A stretch of DNA of 64,000 bases from Oscillospiraceae bacterium (GCA_902363145.1 CABIZB010000005.1:101190-165189), one strand, 5' to 3'; shown: positions 1-9,929, numbered from the stretch's first letter. Numbers and translations are program-made. Notes: a model not told the origin generated them from the letters alone.

Positions 1-1147
1 AGACTATCTCTAATATTAGGGTATTTATTTATATATTGATAGCTATTATTTTTCCCAGCTATGGTTCCAATGAGATATACTTTTGAATTATATTCATATG
101 TAACTATTCCGCCACTGTCCCCGTGATCTAGTGTAGAGGCATTCTTTATTTTTATCGTATCTTTTATGAGATAAGTAGTTTCTACTCCTGAATAAGAATG
201 ATATGTGATTCTTAAATCTTGTGATGGCGAAACCACTGTTCCAGTAACATCAGAATGTATTTGACCATAGCAATGTACTGTTCTTCCAGTCATGGTATTG
301 ATAAATGAGTCTGTAGCAGGCTTTTCAACCACCTTTTGGGTGTTCATGATGTACCTAGAAATAATGCTATCGGTTTGATCGTCAGAATTGAAAGAAACAA
401 AAGTTGAATCATAGCTTGATGAGTGTGTAGTGTCGGCACTACTTGCGATGTTGGCATATAATTTTTTTGTAGTCTGATTATAATTCCAATAGTATTTTGA
501 TGTATGAACTGCAAAATGCCATGCGGTTACATTGAAGATTTAGCAGGAAACCCAACAGTGGCATATGATGTTTCATATTTTTGATTAGAATTTTTATATG
601 TATTTTTTCCTATGATTTTTCTTCCAGGATTTGCGCTATATTTACCTGATTTTAAATCTTGTGTGTCACAAGCAGTTTCATTAGTATCAATTATATATTC
701 GGTATTTGAACTTTCAAATATTATTGGTTCACCCTTTATAAAAATAAAGTGTTTTTCAATAAATAAATCAGTAAAGTTTCTGCTTTTAAGGAAATACTTT
801 ATTGCAGGTATTGATTTTTCATCCGTGACAGTGAGTTCAATAGATGAATTATGATTCATTACAGCAGCAGAGACAATATTAAATCTTTCGTAGTAGTCTC
901 TGAACATATTCCTTATTCCTATTAGGTCTGTGTATGAAATATCAGTATAGTGGTATATAACATTATCATCATTTAATATTTGTTTATAATGCTCGATATC
1001 GGCATTGTTTACAAGGATGATATGTAAATCTTCATCTTCAACATACATTCCTGCGAAGTCATTTCGAAACATTGTTGGTTTATTTTTTATTGTGCTGAAA
1101 TCCACAGATAGCCTTTGGTAAAGTAGGTTTAGTCTTTCTTCAGTCAT
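1..1147 (-). pseudogene. Frameshifted S1-family (chymotrypsin-fold) serine protease, runs off left edge
   Basis: The 206-codon frame from ATG 1147 (ribosome site AAAGG upstream) ends at a TAA at 527-529. Its last residues resemble the start of a secreted S1 protease core (ATVGFPAKSS). In the neighbouring frame the protein continues without stops to base 1: VTAWHFAV (catalytic His region), YDSTFV near 391-416 (probable catalytic Asp) and GDSGG at 109-123 (catalytic Ser, oxyanion hole). Thus the triad is present but split by a frameshift, possibly with loss of a few residues before the His motif. The usual TAGH or TAAH is TAWH here. No signal peptide is visible; the first 150 residues look like a pro-region. 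The DNA is much more AT-rich than neighbouring genes, suggesting transfer. A sequencing error at about 530 is the main alternative to true decay. Confidence 0.72.
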
Positions 1148-1475
1148 AACATTTATTTCCTTTCACGTTAATTTGGAATACGTTGATATCTAACTTGTGT
1201 ATTTATTTTGATTCGATGATTTTCCTCCTTCATTAGTATATAATCCTTTTACCAGTGCATATGGGACAGCTTTTCTCAAAAAAACTTATAATTCTGCATT
1301 TTCGACAAAATATGACATGATGATCGTGCATATTAAACAAGCATAGCCGTATTTATTTATCCTCACTTATTATACGCCAATTCATATATAAAATCAATAC
1401 ATTTTACAAAAATAACAAATTATTGTTATCGGGTTACAAAATAAATATAAATTTGACTGCGTGGACAAAATTTGC
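1148..1475. other. AT-rich intergenic region, no gene seen
   Basis: No convincing reading frame, RNA or strong terminator is visible between the protease remnant and the pullulanase promoter. The stretch is strongly AT-rich and holds the divergent upstream regions of both flanking genes. Confidence 0.5.
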
Positions 1476-1504
1476 TTTACAAATAACGAAAAATGATGTA
1501 TAAT
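1476..1504 (+). promoter_or_regulatory. Sigma-A promoter of the pulA operon
   Basis: TTTACA (1476-1481) and TATAAT (1499-1504) are separated by 17 bp, about 45 bp upstream of the pulA ribosome site. Confidence 0.65.
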
Positions 1505-1552
1505 AAATTTAACTGTAATAAAAGGAATAAGGTCAAGAAAGGGTTATGAGCA

Positions 1553-3502
1553 ATGTTTACCGATGTTGATGAAAAATACGGTTACACGGGCAGCGATCTG
1601 GGGGCAAATTATACTAAGGAGAATACCGTTTTCAAGGTGTGGTCTCCGCTGGCAAACGATGCCACAGTGCTCCTTTATAAGTCGTGTACCGATGAAAAGC
1701 CATACCGCCGTCTTCCTATGGAAAAGGACAAAAAGGGCGTTTGGGTAAAGACCGCTCACGGCGATCTTAACGGCGTTTATTACACCTATGAGATACGTCA
1801 CGATGACATCACTGAGGAAACCATTGACATATATGCCCGCACCGCAGGCGTGAACGGCGCTATGGGAATGGTGATCGACCTGGAGGAGACCAATCCCGCT
1901 GGCTGGCACAACTATCACCCCGAGCCGCTGGAGCATTACACCGACGCTGTTATCTATGAGATGCACGTCCGTGACTTTTCCATCGACAAAAGCGGAAACT
2001 TCTGCTACAAGGGCAGATTTCTTGCCTTTGTGGAAAAGGGCGTTATCAATGCCGCAGGCGACAAGATAGGCATTGACCATCTGAAAGAGCTGGGTGTTAC
2101 CCACGTTCATCTCATGCCCTCCTTTGACTATCAGACAGTTGACGAAACAAGGCTCAATGTTCCTCAGTTCAACTGGGGATATGACCCGCAGAACTTTAAC
2201 TGTCCCGAAGGCTCATACTCCACCAACCCCTATGACGGCAGAGCGAGAGTTGCAGAGTTCAAGAGACTTGTTCACGCTCTTCACTGCCAGGGCATAAGGG
2301 TCATCATGGACGTGGTATATAACCATACCTATGCCACTGCCGATTCACCCTTCAACAAGATATTCAACAAGTATTACTACCGCCTGTGGGGCGAAAACGG
2401 CGAGTATTTCTCAAACGGCTCAGGCTGCGGAAATGAGATCGCCACCGAGCGCTTCATGGTGAGAAAATACATCATCGACAGCCTTGTTTACTGGGCTACC
2501 GAATATAAGATAGACGGCTTCCGCTTTGACCTTATGGGTCTTTATGATATCGAGACCATGAACAAGATAGATAAGACACTTCACGCTATCAATCCCGATA
2601 TCATTCTTTACGGCGAGGGCTGGATAGGCGGAGATTCACCTCTGGCTGACAGCAAGCGTGCAATGAAGCTCAACGCACGCCACACCCCCAATATCGCTTT
2701 TTTCAGCGATGATTTCCGTGATACCATCAAGGGCAACAACTTTGAGAACCGCAGCAGGGGATATGTAAACGGCGCTACAGGCAGCGAGGAATATGTCAAG
2801 GAGGTAATGTGCGGAAGAATACCTCACCCGCAGATACCTAACCTTACCAAGTTTGCATGGACACTCAGTCCCTGCCAGACCGTAAACTACGTTGAGGCTC
2901 ACGATAACCTTACCCTCTGGGATAAGCTTATTTACACCAACCCCACCGATTCCCTTGACACACGAAAGAAAATGGATAAAATGGCTGCTGCCTGCGTATT
3001 CCTTGCTCAGGGCATACCATTTATTCAGGCAGGTCAGGATTTTCTGCGCTCAAAGCCTCTCCCAGGTGGTGCATATGACCACAACAGCTACAATTCTCCC
3101 GATGCGGTAAACAGCCTTAAATGGGACAGAAAGTCCGAGTTCAGAGATGTTTTCGATTACTACAAGGGACTTATTGAGTTCAGAAAGGCTCATTCCGCAC
3201 TGAGAATGTTTACCGCTGAGGATATCGGCAGGAACATGAAGTTTTTCAACCATCTTCCTCAGAGAATAGTTGGCTTCGGTCTTTACGGGGACTGCGAGCT
3301 GGAGGAGATAATCGTGTTCTTCAACCCCACAAACGATGATATCACTCTCCACGCATTCGGCGAGTACAATGTTTATATCGACGGCGACAATGCAGGCAAC
3401 AAGCCTCTTTACACCGTCTGCGACGATTATATCATCAAGCCCCATTCCACAATGGTAATGGGCAGACCATATCCTCAGCCTGAGGAGGAGGCAGCTGAAT
3501 GA
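1553..3502 (+). CDS. pulA: Type I pullulanase (GH13 debranching enzyme)
   Basis: 649 residues. It should hydrolyse alpha-1,6 branch links in pullulan, glycogen or imported limit dextrins. An N-terminal CBM48-like beta domain (about 10-100) is followed by a GH13 barrel. The pullulanase I signature appears as FNWGYDP (206-212). The four GH13 motifs are visible: DVVYNH (253-258), GFRFDLMG with nucleophile D326, GEGW with acid/base E355, and EAHDN with H450/D451. There is no signal peptide, so the enzyme acts in the cytosol. ATG at 1553 has a GAAAGGG ribosome site 9 nt upstream. It overlaps the next gene by 4 bp (ATGA), so the two are probably translationally coupled. Confidence 0.93.
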   Translation: MFTDVDEKYGYTGSDLGANYTKENTVFKVWSPLANDATVLLYKSCTDEKPYRRLPMEKDKKGVWVKTAHGDLNGVYYTYEIRHDDITEETIDIYARTAGVNGAMGMVIDLEETNPAGWHNYHPEPLEHYTDAVIYEMHVRDFSIDKSGNFCYKGRFLAFVEKGVINAAGDKIGIDHLKELGVTHVHLMPSFDYQTVDETRLNVPQFNWGYDPQNFNCPEGSYSTNPYDGRARVAEFKRLVHALHCQGIRVIMDVVYNHTYATADSPFNKIFNKYYYRLWGENGEYFSNGSGCGNEIATERFMVRKYIIDSLVYWATEYKIDGFRFDLMGLYDIETMNKIDKTLHAINPDIILYGEGWIGGDSPLADSKRAMKLNARHTPNIAFFSDDFRDTIKGNNFENRSRGYVNGATGSEEYVKEVMCGRIPHPQIPNLTKFAWTLSPCQTVNYVEAHDNLTLWDKLIYTNPTDSLDTRKKMDKMAAACVFLAQGIPFIQAGQDFLRSKPLPGGAYDHNSYNSPDAVNSLKWDRKSEFRDVFDYYKGLIEFRKAHSALRMFTAEDIGRNMKFFNHLPQRIVGFGLYGDCELEEIIVFFNPTNDDITLHAFGEYNVYIDGDNAGNKPLYTVCDDYIIKPHSTMVMGRPYPQPEEEAAE

Positions 3503-3846
3503 AAAAATATTCCGTCCGTCCGCCAAAGTATCAATCGCTTGTGGGATTTATAGTCGGCATATTGTTTGTTCTGATAGGACTGGTTGCGGTAATACCGGGA
3601 GCAGGAGTATTCGGCGTGTTGTGGACGCTTATAGCTGCGGTTATAACTGTTATTCACGGCATAAACCTTTTTACCGATGAGGGCATATCCATTGGCACTG
3701 TGATAGAGGAAGAAACCAGACCAAGACCCAAGCCTGAGGACAACACCCGTGAACGTCTGGAAAAGCTTGAAGCTCTTTACCGTGACGGACTTATTACAAA
3801 GATAGAATATGAACAGAAGCGCAGGGAAATACTGAACGAGCTGTAA
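3499..3846 (+). CDS. Small membrane protein with C-terminal SHOCT domain
   Basis: 115 residues. Two hydrophobic segments (about 13-35 and 38-58) are followed by a charged linker rich in Arg and Pro and a C-terminal helical SHOCT-type motif (LEKLEALYRDGLITKIEYEQ). SHOCT domains are short oligomerisation modules of unknown precise role. The start ATG overlaps the pulA stop and has a GGAGGAGG site inside pulA. It sits between pulA and a two-component system 28 bp downstream, so it may belong to the same transcript. Function unknown. Confidence 0.75.
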   Translation: MKKYSVRPPKYQSLVGFIVGILFVLIGLVAVIPGAGVFGVLWTLIAAVITVIHGINLFTDEGISIGTVIEEETRPRPKPEDNTRERLEKLEALYRDGLITKIEYEQKRREILNEL

Positions 3847-3874
3847 TGCTTGTTCCGAAAGGAAGGTCAAAACA

Positions 3875-4597
3875 ATGAAAAGAATACTTGTCTGCGAGGA
3901 CGAGGGCGTTATCAGGGATTTTGTTGTCATAAACCTGAAGCGTGCGGGCTATGACGTGGTAGATGTTGACTGCGGCGAGGAAGCCCTCAGGGTATTTAAC
4001 GAGGAAAACGGCAATTTCGATATAGCTCTGCTTGACATTATGATGCCGGGCATTGACGGATTTCAGGTGTGCAAGGAGCTGAGAAGAAAGAGCAGCACCA
4101 TAGGCATTATCATGCTGTCGGCAAAAACTCAGGAGATGGACAAGGTAAGCGGCCTTATGCTGGGCGCTGACGACTACATAACAAAGCCATTCTCCCCCTC
4201 CGAGCTTACTGCCCGCATTGATGCGGTATATCGCCGTGTAAGTATGTCATTCATCAAGGAGGAGAAAACTCCCGTTATCCGTTCAGGCCCCTTTGAGCTT
4301 AACCTCAAGAGCAGGACTGTTTCCAAGAACGGCGTGCCTATTGATCTTACTCAGGTAGAGTATCAGATACTGGAGTATTTCATGAACAACCAGAACACCG
4401 CTCTTGACCGCTCCAGCATTCTCACCCACATCTGGGGCGAGAACTACTTCGGCGACGACAAGATAGTCGATGTAAACATCAGAAGAATCAGAATGAAGAT
4501 AGAGGACGAGCCTTCAAACCCCAAGTATATCTCAACTATCTGGGGCTTTGGCTACAAGTGGTCGGATGACGGCAATCCCGACGACGACAAGAAATAA
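3875..4597 (+). CDS. OmpR/PhoB-type response regulator
   Basis: 240 residues. The N-terminal receiver has the acidic pocket CEDE, phospho-acceptor D54 (LLDIMMPG) and conserved Lys in ITKPFSP. Residues 135-230 form an OmpR-type winged-helix DNA-binding domain (VEYQILEYF, VDVNIRRIRMKIE, GFGYKW). The ribosome site AAAGGAAGG lies 9 nt before ATG 3875. It is followed by its likely sensor kinase after a 54-bp gap that holds a hairpin. Target genes are not evident from the sequence; the upstream pullulanase is only a positional candidate. Confidence 0.92.
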   Translation: MKRILVCEDEGVIRDFVVINLKRAGYDVVDVDCGEEALRVFNEENGNFDIALLDIMMPGIDGFQVCKELRRKSSTIGIIMLSAKTQEMDKVSGLMLGADDYITKPFSPSELTARIDAVYRRVSMSFIKEEKTPVIRSGPFELNLKSRTVSKNGVPIDLTQVEYQILEYFMNNQNTALDRSSILTHIWGENYFGDDKIVDVNIRRIRMKIEDEPSNPKYISTIWGFGYKWSDDGNPDDDKK

Positions 4598-4607
4598 GTC
4601 ACAAGCA

Positions 4608-4635
4608 GGACAAGGAAGCGTTTGTTTCCTTGTCC
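4608..4635 (+). promoter_or_regulatory. Intercistronic hairpin between regulator and kinase genes
   Basis: GGACAAGGAA and TTCCTTGTCC form a perfect 10-bp stem with an 8-nt loop. No U-tract follows, so it is more likely an mRNA processing or stability element than a terminator; it could set the regulator-to-kinase ratio. Confidence 0.55.
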
Positions 4636-4651
4636 TTGACCATCATTTGAG

Positions 4652-6076
4652 GTGAGCACAATAAAAAGATCCAAGAATACCATTACAAGAAGATGGCTTG
4701 TCAACAGCTTAGGCGCAATCTTTATTGTGCTCATGAGCGTGCTTATGGCTTTTTCGGTGTTTGTGAACGTATATTACTACAATTCCGCAAGGCAGTACAT
4801 CACATCAAGGCTCAACATGGTTTCGGGAATGCTTTCCCAGTATTATGCGGATAATCCTGTAACCTTTGCTTCTGAGGTGCGCTCCATGGTGGAGAACTGG
4901 TCGGAAAAGAACCGAATGGAGCTTATGACCATCAACAGCGCAGGGGAAGTTTCCATGACCTCCTCGGGCTTTGCGCCTACAAAGGATATCATCGCTCAGG
5001 ACTATTACGACGCCATTGACAGCGGCAGCTCAGGCACATTTACGGGCAGGCTGCCCTCGGGTGAAAAGGTCATTGCTGTGAGCATCGTCACCCCAGACGC
5101 AACGGGAGAGTTCAGCGTTATAAGGCTGGTAAGCTCCATGAAGCGTGTTGACAGCCACATCGGGCTGTACATCATTATTGCGGCTGTGACCTGCGGTGCA
5201 ATTCTGGCGCTGATGATGTTTTCGGGAATGTACTTTGTAAAGTCCATCGTTATCCCCGTAAGGCAGATAGGCGCTGCCGCAAGGCGCTATGCCCGTGGCG
5301 ATTTTTCCGTAAGAATGCCTGTGAAGTCGGACGATGAGATAGGCGAGCTTAGCGAGATACTTAATAAAATGGCGGACGAGCTTTCACAGTCGGAGGCTAT
5401 GAAGAACGAGTTCATCTCCAGCGTGTCCCACGAGCTGAGAACGCCGCTTACAGCCATAAAGGGCTGGGCGGAGACTATCGGCTCCATGCCCGATGACAGG
5501 GAGACCGTTTCCAAGGGAATGAGAGTTATCACCACCGAAACGGAGAGACTTTCGCAAATGGTTGAGGAGCTGCTGGACTTTTCAAGGATACAGAACGGCA
5601 AGTTCACTCTTAACAAGGGCAATGTTGATATTCTGGCGGAGCTGGGCGATGCGGTGCTGATATACACCGAAAAGGCAAAAAAAGAGGGCATAGAGCTTGT
5701 TTATGCGGAGCCTGAGGATCTGCCTATCGTATATGGCGACAGAAACCGCCTGCGGCAGGTGTTCATCAACGTTATAGACAATGCCATCAAATATTCGGAA
5801 AAAGGCGGACTGGTCACTGTTCAGGCAGTGCAGCCCGATGAAAACCACATTGAGATAGAAGTCAGCGACACGGGCTGCGGCATCACTCCCGAAGATCTGC
5901 CCAAGGTCAAGACTAAATTCTTCCGTGCCAATCACATAAAGAGAGGCTCGGGAATAGGTCTTGCGGTGGCGGACGAGATAATCACCATGCACAGCGGCAC
6001 GCTGGAGGTATTCAGCGAGCAGGGCGTGGGAACCAGCGTAGTGATAGTTCTTCCCGTGAAGCCGAAGATAAAGTAA
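4652..6076 (+). CDS. Membrane sensor histidine kinase
   Basis: 474 residues from GTG 4652. One membrane helix near residues 17-40 and another near 170-195 flank an extracytoplasmic sensor region of about 130 residues. A HAMP segment follows (IPVRQIGAAARRYARGDF), then the HisKA H-box SHELRTPL with phospho-accepting H260, an N-box (VIDNAIKYS), G1 (SDTGCGI) and G2 (GSGIGLAVADE). It pairs with the response regulator just upstream. The start is uncertain: a GAGG lies immediately before the GTG and no nearby in-frame ATG exists, so the N-terminus could be a few residues different. The signal sensed is unknown. Confidence 0.9.
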   Translation: MSTIKRSKNTITRRWLVNSLGAIFIVLMSVLMAFSVFVNVYYYNSARQYITSRLNMVSGMLSQYYADNPVTFASEVRSMVENWSEKNRMELMTINSAGEVSMTSSGFAPTKDIIAQDYYDAIDSGSSGTFTGRLPSGEKVIAVSIVTPDATGEFSVIRLVSSMKRVDSHIGLYIIIAAVTCGAILALMMFSGMYFVKSIVIPVRQIGAAARRYARGDFSVRMPVKSDDEIGELSEILNKMADELSQSEAMKNEFISSVSHELRTPLTAIKGWAETIGSMPDDRETVSKGMRVITTETERLSQMVEELLDFSRIQNGKFTLNKGNVDILAELGDAVLIYTEKAKKEGIELVYAEPEDLPIVYGDRNRLRQVFINVIDNAIKYSEKGGLVTVQAVQPDENHIEIEVSDTGCGITPEDLPKVKTKFFRANHIKRGSGIGLAVADEIITMHSGTLEVFSEQGVGTSVVIVLPVKPKIK

Positions 6077-6101
6077 AATTTCTTAAAAAGAGGTAAGAGC
6101 T

Positions 6102-6548
6102 ATGTCTGATAACAAGATAAGGATAATTTCTGCTGAATATGACCATGTTCACGATGAGGAGGCTGTGCAGCGCACTGTGGAGTTCCTGAACGCCAACATC
6201 ACGGCAGACAAGATATATTACCGCAGCTATGATTTCCCCGAGTTCATCGACTGCGGCAGCAATCTTGAATACATCAAGTGTCCCTGCTGCAATGCGGACA
6301 TTTCCTTTGAGTGGTGGGGCGAGCAGGTGGATAAGGCGATAGAAAATGATTTCGAGAGCCTTGATGTAACCATGCCGTGCTGCGGAAAAAGCAGCTCACT
6401 CAATGACCTGAAATATCATTTTCCGTGCGGCTTTGCGTGTGCGGAGTTCGTTGTGGAAAATCCCGAAGGCGAGCTTGGCAACGAGAACATTATCGAGCTT
6501 GAAAAGATACTTGATACAAAGCTCAGGGTGATTCACTGCCATATGTGA
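6102..6548 (+). CDS. Hypothetical Cys-rich protein
   Basis: 148 residues, no signal peptide or membrane segment. CPCC (about 68-71) and PCC (about 98-100) suggest a zinc-binding knuckle within a small cytosolic protein; a further Cys pair (PCGFAC) follows. Ribosome site AGAGGTAAG precedes the ATG. It lies 26 bp after the sensor kinase and may be the last gene of that operon, followed by a palindromic repeat and a terminator. I do not recognise the family. Confidence 0.6.
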   Translation: MSDNKIRIISAEYDHVHDEEAVQRTVEFLNANITADKIYYRSYDFPEFIDCGSNLEYIKCPCCNADISFEWWGEQVDKAIENDFESLDVTMPCCGKSSSLNDLKYHFPCGFACAEFVVENPEGELGNENIIELEKILDTKLRVIHCHM

Positions 6549-6564
6549 GCTTGCATTTCAAATT

Positions 6565-6666
6565 ATACTAAGCACCAATTAAAAACTATACAAAAAATCG
6601 AGCATAATCTTGCACATATGGATTATGCGATGGTTTTTTGTCTATAGTTTTATTGGTGATTAGTAT
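6565..6666 (+). repeat. 102-bp palindromic repeat, family 1, copy A
   Basis: Terminal inverted repeats ATACTAAGCACCAAT and ATTGGTGATTAGTAT flank a long imperfect stem whose centre carries CATAATC/GATTATG arms. Copies B, C and D occur at 33908, 55183 and 61990. The two arms differ by the same small bulges in each copy. A and B share orientation; C and D are inverted relative to them. Confidence 0.85.
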
Positions 6667-6679
6667 AAATGCACATAAC

Positions 6680-6724
6680 AAAAATTCCCGCTGATCTCAA
6701 ACTGAGACCGGCGGGAATTTTTTT
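6680..6724. terminator. Bidirectional terminator between convergent operons
   Basis: A-rich flank, stem AAAATTCCCGC pairing with GCGGGAATTTT, then T-tract. It serves the plus-strand Cys-rich gene and the minus-strand dnaJ. Confidence 0.85.
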
Positions 6725-6749
6725 GGAAGAATTATATATCCGAATATTG

Positions 6750-7919
6750 TCAGAAATCACTGTTAAGTATCTTCTTTACCTTGTCGAAAAAGCTTTTGCG
6801 CTTGTTGTAGTTGTTTTCGCCAAGGCTTGCCTCGAACTTGCTGAGCAGATCCTTCTGTGCCTTGTTAAGGTTCTTGGGGACCTCTACATTGACCGTAACG
6901 AACTGATCGCCTCTGTCGGTGCGGTTAAGACGCTTTACGCCCTTGTTTCTCAGTCTGAATACTGTGCCCGACTGAGTGCCCTCGGGAATAGTGAGCTTAA
7001 CCTTGCCGTCGATGCAGGGAACTGTTACCTCGCTGCCGAGAACTGCCTGACCGTAGGTAATGGGTATCTCTGTATGGATATCATATTCGTCTCTTACGAA
7101 GATAGGATCGGGACGAACCTGAACTGTTACATGAAGATCGCCTGCGGGACCTCCGTTAAGTCCGCTGTGGCCCTGACCTCTTACCTGAAGTGTCTGACCG
7201 TCGTCGATACCTGCGGGGATAGTTACATTAACTGTCTTGGACACTGATACTCTGCCTGCGCCGTGACAAGCGGAGCAGGGATTTGTGATTATCTTGCCCT
7301 TACCGCCGCAGCGTGAGCAGGGACGCTGTGAAGATATCATACCCAGAGGAGTTCTCTGAGCGGTCTTTACATAGCCCGTACCGTGACAGTCGGGGCAGGT
7401 ATCGGTGCCTGAACCTGCTGCCGAGCCTGTGCCGTGACAGTCGGGGCACTGCTCCATGCGGTTGAGCTTAACATCGACCTTTTTGCCGTTGCAGGCGTCC
7501 ATAAAGTCGATCGTAACATAGGTCTGGATATCCTGACCACGTCTGGGTGCGTTGGGGTTGCTTCTGGAGCTTCCTCCGAAGCCGCCACCGCCGAAGAACG
7601 AGCTGAATATATCGCCTATATCGCCCATATCGCCGAAGCCTGAGAAGCCTGAGAAGCCGCCTCCTCCGCCTGCACCTGCACCGTAGTTGGGGTCAACGCC
7701 CGCAAAGCCGAACTGGTCATACTTAGCCTTCTTATCGGCATCGGAGAGACATTCATATGCTTCATTGACCTCTTTCATCTTCTCCTCGCATTCCTTATCA
7801 TCGGGATGGAGGTCGGGGTGATATTTTTTTACACAGGCACGGTATGCCTTTTTTATCTCTTCGTCCGTAGCTCCTTTCTGCAAGCCAAGGACTTCGTAAT
7901 AATCTCTTTTATCTGCCAT
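6750..7919 (-). CDS. dnaJ: Chaperone DnaJ (Hsp40)
   Basis: 389 residues; type I DnaJ that delivers substrates to DnaK and stimulates its ATPase. The J-domain has HPD at 34-36, then a Gly/Phe-rich linker (about 75-125), then four zinc-binding repeats (CPDCHGTG twice, CSRCGGKG, CSACHGAG), then the C-terminal substrate-binding domain. I place the start at ATG 7919 (MADKRDYY) because GAGGAG lies upstream; an in-frame GTG four codons earlier lacks a better site. It follows dnaK and also has its own likely promoter. Confidence 0.96.
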   Translation of the reverse strand: MADKRDYYEVLGLQKGATDEEIKKAYRACVKKYHPDLHPDDKECEEKMKEVNEAYECLSDADKKAKYDQFGFAGVDPNYGAGAGGGGGFSGFSGFGDMGDIGDIFSSFFGGGGFGGSSRSNPNAPRRGQDIQTYVTIDFMDACNGKKVDVKLNRMEQCPDCHGTGSAAGSGTDTCPDCHGTGYVKTAQRTPLGMISSQRPCSRCGGKGKIITNPCSACHGAGRVSVSKTVNVTIPAGIDDGQTLQVRGQGHSGLNGGPAGDLHVTVQVRPDPIFVRDEYDIHTEIPITYGQAVLGSEVTVPCIDGKVKLTIPEGTQSGTVFRLRNKGVKRLNRTDRGDQFVTVNVEVPKNLNKAQKDLLSKFEASLGENNYNKRKSFFDKVKKILNSDF

Positions 7920-7952
7920 AGGTGAACACACTCCTCATTTGTCCCCATTTAT

Positions 7953-7980
7953 ATTATACCGAAAAGCACTTGACCTGCAA
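7953..7980 (-). promoter_or_regulatory. Likely internal promoter for dnaJ, within an inverted repeat
   Basis: On the minus strand TTGCAG (7980-7975) and TATAAT (7958-7953) are 16 bp apart. The -35 lies in a perfect 8-bp inverted repeat, CTGCAAAT at 7975-7982 and ATTTGCAG at 7996-8003, which could be an operator or a hairpin. Confidence 0.5.
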
Positions 7981-8035
7981 ATAGGTTTTCAGTACATTTG
8001 CAGCAGTTTTTTGACCCTGCCGCATAACCGACAAG

Positions 8036-8056
8036 AGGGCGGAGAGATTCCGCCCT
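8036..8056 (-). promoter_or_regulatory. Hairpin between dnaK and dnaJ
   Basis: AGGGCGGA and TCCGCCCT form an 8-bp GC-rich stem with a 5-nt loop just after dnaK. No U-tract follows, so partial attenuation or mRNA end protection of the dnaK transcript is more likely than full termination. Confidence 0.55.
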
Positions 8057-8078
8057 GAATGTCAGTTGATTTTCTTGA

Positions 8079-9929
8079 TTATTCCTCGGTGAACTGAGCG
8101 TCAACGAAGCCGTTGTTGTCAGAGCCGCCATTAGCGCCGCCGTTGTTGTTGTCATTGCTCTGAGCATCTCCGCCCTGAGCTGCCTGCTGAGCTGCGCCTG
8201 CTGCCTGATATACCTTGGAAGAAAGGTCATAAACTGCCTTCTGGAGCTCATCGGTCTTAGCCTTGATATCAGCGGTGTTGCCGCCCTCCATAGCCTTCTT
8301 CAGCTCGTCGATCTTAGCCTGGATAGGAGCCTTATCGGACTCGCTTACCTTGTCGCCGAAATCTGCAAGAGCCTTTTCGCTCTGGAATACGAGGCTTTCA
8401 GCCTGGTTCTTGATATCTACCTCTTCCTTACGCTTCTTATCTTCCTCAGCGTATCTCTCAGCCTCTTCAACTGCCTTGTCGATATCTTCCTTGGACATAT
8501 TGGTGGAGGACTGGATCGTGATGTTCTGCTCCTTGCCGGTGCCAAGATCCTTAGCGGATACATGAACGATACCGTTGGAGTCGATATCGAATGTTACTTC
8601 GATCTGAGGGATTCCTCTGGGTGCGGGAGCGATGCCGTCCAGACGGAACATACCGAGCTGCTTGTTATCCTTAGCGAATTCACGCTCGCCCTGGAGGACG
8701 TTGATATCAACGGCAGTCTGGTTATCAGCCGCAGTGGAGAATACCATTGTGTGCTTTATAGGAATAGCCTTGTTTCTCTCGATCATCTTTGTGCAAACGC
8801 CGCCCATAGTCTCGATACCGAGAGAAAGGGGAGTTACATCACGGAGAACCATGCCTGTTACATCGCCTGTGAATACACCGCCCTGGAGAGCTGCACCGAG
8901 AGCAACGCACTCATCGGGGTTGATGCCCTTGAAGGGATCCTTGCCCATGAAGTTCTTGATAGCTTCCTGAACAGCGGGGATTCTTGAAGAACCGCCGACC
9001 ATGAGTACCTTGTGTATATCAGCGGGCTTGAGGCCTGCATCGGAAAGAGCCTGCTTTACGGGGCCCATTGTGGATTCAACGAGGTCGTGGGTAAGCTCAT
9101 CGAACTTAGCCTTTGTAAGAGTAAGCTCAAGGTGCTTAGGACCTGTTGCATCAGCTGTGATGTAGGGGAGGTTTATCATAGAGGAAGGAGTGGAGGAAAG
9201 CTCAATCTTGGACTTTTCTGCTGCTTCCTTGAGTCTCTGCATAGCCATCTTATCCTTGGTAAGGTCGATTCCGTCGGAAGCCTTGAATGACTCGATCATC
9301 CAGTTGATTATTCTCTGGTCGAAGTCATCGCCGCCCAGGTGGTTGTTACCTGCGGTAGCCTTAACTTCCTGAACGCCGTCGCCCATCTCAATGATGGATA
9401 CATCGAATGTACCGCCGCCCAGGTCGTAAACCATAACGGTCTGATCCTGTTCCTTATCGATGCCGTAGGAAAGAGCCGCAGCGGTAGGCTCGTTGATGAT
9501 ACGCTTTACGTTAAGACCTGCGATCTGACCTGCATCCTTTGTTGCCTGACGCTGTGCGTCGGTGAAGTATGCGGGAACGGTGATTACAGCTTCTGTAACG
9601 GGTTCGCCGAGATATGCCTCAGCATCAGCCTTAAGCTTCTGGAGAATCATAGCGGAAATTTCCTGAGGAGTGTACTTCTTGCCGTCGATGTCAACCTTGT
9701 AGTCGGTACCCATGTGTCTCTTGATAGAGGAAATGGTTCTTTCAGCGTTGGTAACTGCCTGACGCTTTGCAACCTGACCAACAAGTCTTTCACCTGTCTT
9801 TGTGAAGCCTACAACGGAAGGCGTGGTTCTTGCACCCTCAGAGTTGGGGATTACGACTGCGGAGCCGCCTTCCATAACTGCTACGCAGGAGTTAGTTGTA
9901 CCAAGGTCAATACCAATAATCTTTGACAT
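8079..9929 (-). CDS. dnaK: Chaperone DnaK (Hsp70)
   Basis: 616 residues. The nucleotide-binding domain shows [10 protein letters not shown] near the N-terminus, [10 protein letters not shown], and GGSSRIP; the substrate-binding domain holds VLQGER. The C-terminal tail is rich in Asn, Gly and Asp. It folds proteins in an ATP cycle with DnaJ and GrpE. Start chosen at ATG 9929 ([10 protein letters not shown]), which has AAAGGAAG upstream; an in-frame ATG six codons earlier is not supported. Third gene of the hrcA operon, controlled by CIRCE. Confidence 0.97.
   Translation of the reverse strand: MSKIIGIDLGTTNSCVAVMEGGSAVVIPNSEGARTTPSVVGFTKTGERLVGQVAKRQAVTNAERTISSIKRHMGTDYKVDIDGKKYTPQEISAMILQKLKADAEAYLGEPVTEAVITVPAYFTDAQRQATKDAGQIAGLNVKRIINEPTAAALSYGIDKEQDQTVMVYDLGGGTFDVSIIEMGDGVQEVKATAGNNHLGGDDFDQRIINWMIESFKASDGIDLTKDKMAMQRLKEAAEKSKIELSSTPSSMINLPYITADATGPKHLELTLTKAKFDELTHDLVESTMGPVKQALSDAGLKPADIHKVLMVGGSSRIPAVQEAIKNFMGKDPFKGINPDECVALGAALQGGVFTGDVTGMVLRDVTPLSLGIETMGGVCTKMIERNKAIPIKHTMVFSTAADNQTAVDINVLQGEREFAKDNKQLGMFRLDGIAPAPRGIPQIEVTFDIDSNGIVHVSAKDLGTGKEQNITIQSSTNMSKEDIDKAVEEAERYAEEDKKRKEEVDIKNQAESLVFQSEKALADFGDKVSESDKAPIQAKIDELKKAMEGGNTADIKAKTDELQKAVYDLSSKVYQAAGAAQQAAQGGDAQSNDNNNGGANGGSDNNGFVDAQFTEE

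Noticed and set aside
1544-2110. 188-codon frame opposite pulA
   Set aside because: Antisense of a well-supported gene with all GH13 motifs; no independent signal.
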